From assembly GCA_020859845.1 (NCBI GenBank), contig JAJBVL010000043.1, positions 1-62,191 on the forward strand: DNA of 62,191 bases, read 5' to 3'. The translations under genes and the position numbers were made by a program. Below are positions 60,763-62,191 of the stretch, piece after piece (within the stretch, counting starts at the first letter, position 1; each line of letters starts with the position of its first letter). This DNA is from Bacteroidales bacterium. Lineage in GTDB: Bacteria; Bacteroidota; Bacteroidia; Bacteroidales; Muribaculaceae. Below the pieces are notes generated by a model, which saw only the letters and a program-made list of their open reading frames with translations, searched no databases and was not told where the DNA came from.

Positions 60763-62061
60763 ATGAAACGCAAGGCTTCGGAAGATATTCTAAAATGGTA
60801 TCATATGCCAAATCGTCAACCTCTAATAATCAAAGGGGCGCGACAGGTAGGTAAGACATGGATAATGAAAGACTTTGTGGCTCAACAAAGCCTTCCTTTT
60901 GTATACATAAACTTTGAGGACGAAAAGACTCTTCAGGATTTGTTTATTCAGGACTTTGATTTGCAAAGAATACTTGAGAGAATATCCCTACAGAAGAATG
61001 TAGAGATTACTCCTGACACAGTGTTGCTTTTTGATGAAATACAAGAGGCCCCTCATGGCATCACAGTGCTTAAATATTTCGCAGAAAAACTGCCCCAACA
61101 ACCAGTAGTAGCTGCTGGCTCCTTGTTGGGGATTGCTATGCATTCCAACGACTCTTTCCCTGTCGGTAAGGTTGACTTTATGGAGGTGCTCCCCATGGAT
61201 TTTGAGGAGTATCTATGGGCAGCCGGAGAAAGTGGTCTTTCAATGGCTATTAAAGAAAAGAAATGGCCTCTCATCACGTCGCTTAAAGAAAAGTTGACAC
61301 GATTGTTACGGACTTACTATTACATTGGAGGAATGCCAAAAGTAGTTGCCAACTTCATGAAGGATGGAGATTTTTCGGCTGCCCGTAGGATACAAGAAGC
61401 CCTATTGGCATCTTATGAAAATGATTTTTCAAAACACGCTCCAGCCTCCCTTGTGCCTCGGTTAAGGCTTGTGTGGCATTCTCTTGTGTCCCAATTGGCT
61501 CGTGAAAACAAAAAGTTTCTTTATGGATTGGTCAAAACAGGTGCAAGAGCGCGTGAATATGAGATGGCCTTAGAATGGCTTGAAGACGCTGGTGTCATCT
61601 ATAGGGTGTATCGCACAAAAAGTGGAGAGTTCCCGTTGAAAGCCTATTTGGACCCAGGAGCCTTTAAAGTGTTTTTAATGGATATAGGACTTTTGGGTGC
61701 AATGTGTGGGATAACGCCTCAAACTGTCGTGGATAGAAGCGACCTTTTAGGCTCTTTCAAAGGCGCTTTGGCGGAGCAATATGTTTTGCAGCAACTACGT
61801 CCTATGAAGGACACTTTAATCTATTATTGGTCGGCAGAAGCCTCCGATGGGGAGATTGATTTTCTCCTTCAGCAGGCTGGGAAAGTGGTGCCAATTGAGG
61901 TAAAAGCCGAAGAAAACTTGCGCGCCAAAAGTCTGCGTGTCTTTTCTCAAAAATACGCCATTGCTATGGCCCTTCGATTTTCTATGGCCGACTATCGCGA
62001 GCAAGACTGGATGACGAATATTCCTCTCTATGGCGTACAGGGAGCATTTTCCCGAGAATAA
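60763..62061 (+). CDS. DUF4143 ATPase, third locus
   Basis: 432 residues. Walker A GARQVGKT (25-32), Walker B TVLLFDEIQE (Asp91, Glu92), sensor-like VVAAGSLLGIAM, then a helical region and a C-terminal domain where SDGEIDFLLQQAGKVVPIEVKA (about 363-384) has the E...D...ExK arrangement of a PD-(D/E)xK nuclease. Complete, unlike the copy at 58536-59575, and of a different subtype from that at 20796-21917 (it shares only the core motifs). It is preceded by a palindrome array of the same design. Followed by a tandem repeat and a third copy of the palindromic element. Confidence 0.88.
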   Translation: MKRKASEDILKWYHMPNRQPLIIKGARQVGKTWIMKDFVAQQSLPFVYINFEDEKTLQDLFIQDFDLQRILERISLQKNVEITPDTVLLFDEIQEAPHGITVLKYFAEKLPQQPVVAAGSLLGIAMHSNDSFPVGKVDFMEVLPMDFEEYLWAAGESGLSMAIKEKKWPLITSLKEKLTRLLRTYYYIGGMPKVVANFMKDGDFSAARRIQEALLASYENDFSKHAPASLVPRLRLVWHSLVSQLARENKKFLYGLVKTGARAREYEMALEWLEDAGVIYRVYRTKSGEFPLKAYLDPGAFKVFLMDIGLLGAMCGITPQTVVDRSDLLGSFKGALAEQYVLQQLRPMKDTLIYYWSAEASDGEIDFLLQQAGKVVPIEVKAEENLRAKSLRVFSQKYAIAMALRFSMADYREQDWMTNIPLYGVQGAFSRE

Positions 62062-62068
62062 CTAACTT

Positions 62069-62126
62069 CACTTCCTCATTTGAGGCATTTTCACTTCCTC
62101 GTTTGAGGCATTTTCACTTCCTCATT
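62069..62126. repeat. Tandem 23-bp repeat after the third DUF4143 ATPase gene
   Basis: Two full units and one partial (62069-62091, 62092-62114, 62115-62126) with period 23. Each contains the inverted pair CCTCA-TT-TGAGG (one unit with G for A). They begin eight bases after the ATPase stop and could act as weak terminators. Confidence 0.8.
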
Positions 62127-62137
62127 CACTTCGCTGG

Positions 62138-62191
62138 CTGCGGCAGCTTTCGCAGTGCAGCGGCCCTCCGCTGCTCTTTTTGAGCCAGCCC
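62138..62191. repeat. Partial copy of the palindromic element at the window end
   Basis: These 54 bases equal 1765-1818 with one change (GGCAGC for GGTAGC). The left arm and the start of the centre are seen; the remainder lies past the window. Confidence 0.85.

Overview
This is chromosomal DNA from a Bacteroidales bacterium. The evidence is a type IX secretion (Por/Gld) operon, the MurF-alanine racemase fusion, DUF4293, DUF4493/PCMD and PorP/SprF proteins, and promoters of the Bacteroidetes form TTTG-N19/20-TAnnTTTG, often only a few bases before the start codon. A T9SS together with about half G+C suggests Porphyromonadaceae or a neighbouring family; I cannot name a genus.

Layout. 0-2 kb: tRNA-Leu(CAG), a DUF3791-DUF3990-DUF3791 cassette, a schlafen-like gene remnant and a complete copy of a palindromic repeat element. 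2-8 kb: MFS drug exporter, dnaG, an ArgC-like protein, ArgR and a GNAT acetyltransferase. 8-14 kb: four envelope genes in one operon (DUF4493 lipoprotein, two beta-barrels, PCMD lipoprotein). 14-21 kb: surE, DUF4293, and the minus-strand run porE - GSCFA - murF/alr. 21-28 kb: a DUF4143 ATPase behind an array of palindromes, an M16 protease, an NhaC antiporter, a Crp/Fnr regulator and an alanine-rich lipoprotein. 28-39 kb: a T9SS-cargo-like protein plus a DUF4353 protein, prfB with its programmed frameshift, small TPR and clamp-motif proteins, trxB, lolA, ftsK, rpe, dedA and a DNA glycosylase. 39-49 kb: the T9SS operon porT-porP-porK-porL-porM-porN, and a divergent putative porin preceded by a small terminated transcription unit. 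49-62 kb: an accessory region with a truncated AAA-ATPase-like gene, a single-chain (type ISP) restriction-modification enzyme, an AbiEi/AbiEii module between duplicated fragments, a decayed nucleotidyltransferase, a deleted DUF4143 ATPase, a periplasmic binding protein and a third DUF4143 ATPase behind its own palindrome array.

How the parts connect. porT-N and the distant porE supply most of the T9SS trans-envelope machine. The small protein at 30.2-30.6 kb ends in what looks like a T9SS sorting domain, so machine and probable cargo both lie in the window. The housekeeping genes (dnaG, prfB, ftsK, murF/alr, trxB, lolA, rpe) look intact.

The most unusual signals are three. (1) Three DUF4143-type ATPase genes each have a near-perfect promoter physically merged with palindromes; two of them carry tandem arrays of about 24-bp palindromes spaced exactly 32 bp. 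(2) An argR-argC pair is full length and in frame, but the usual ligand-binding aspartates of ArgR and the catalytic residues of ArgC are absent. (3) A six-codon open frame (MVLDLR) sits between a promoter-like box and an intrinsic terminator in front of the porin gene. None of these has been tested; each is inferred from sequence alone.
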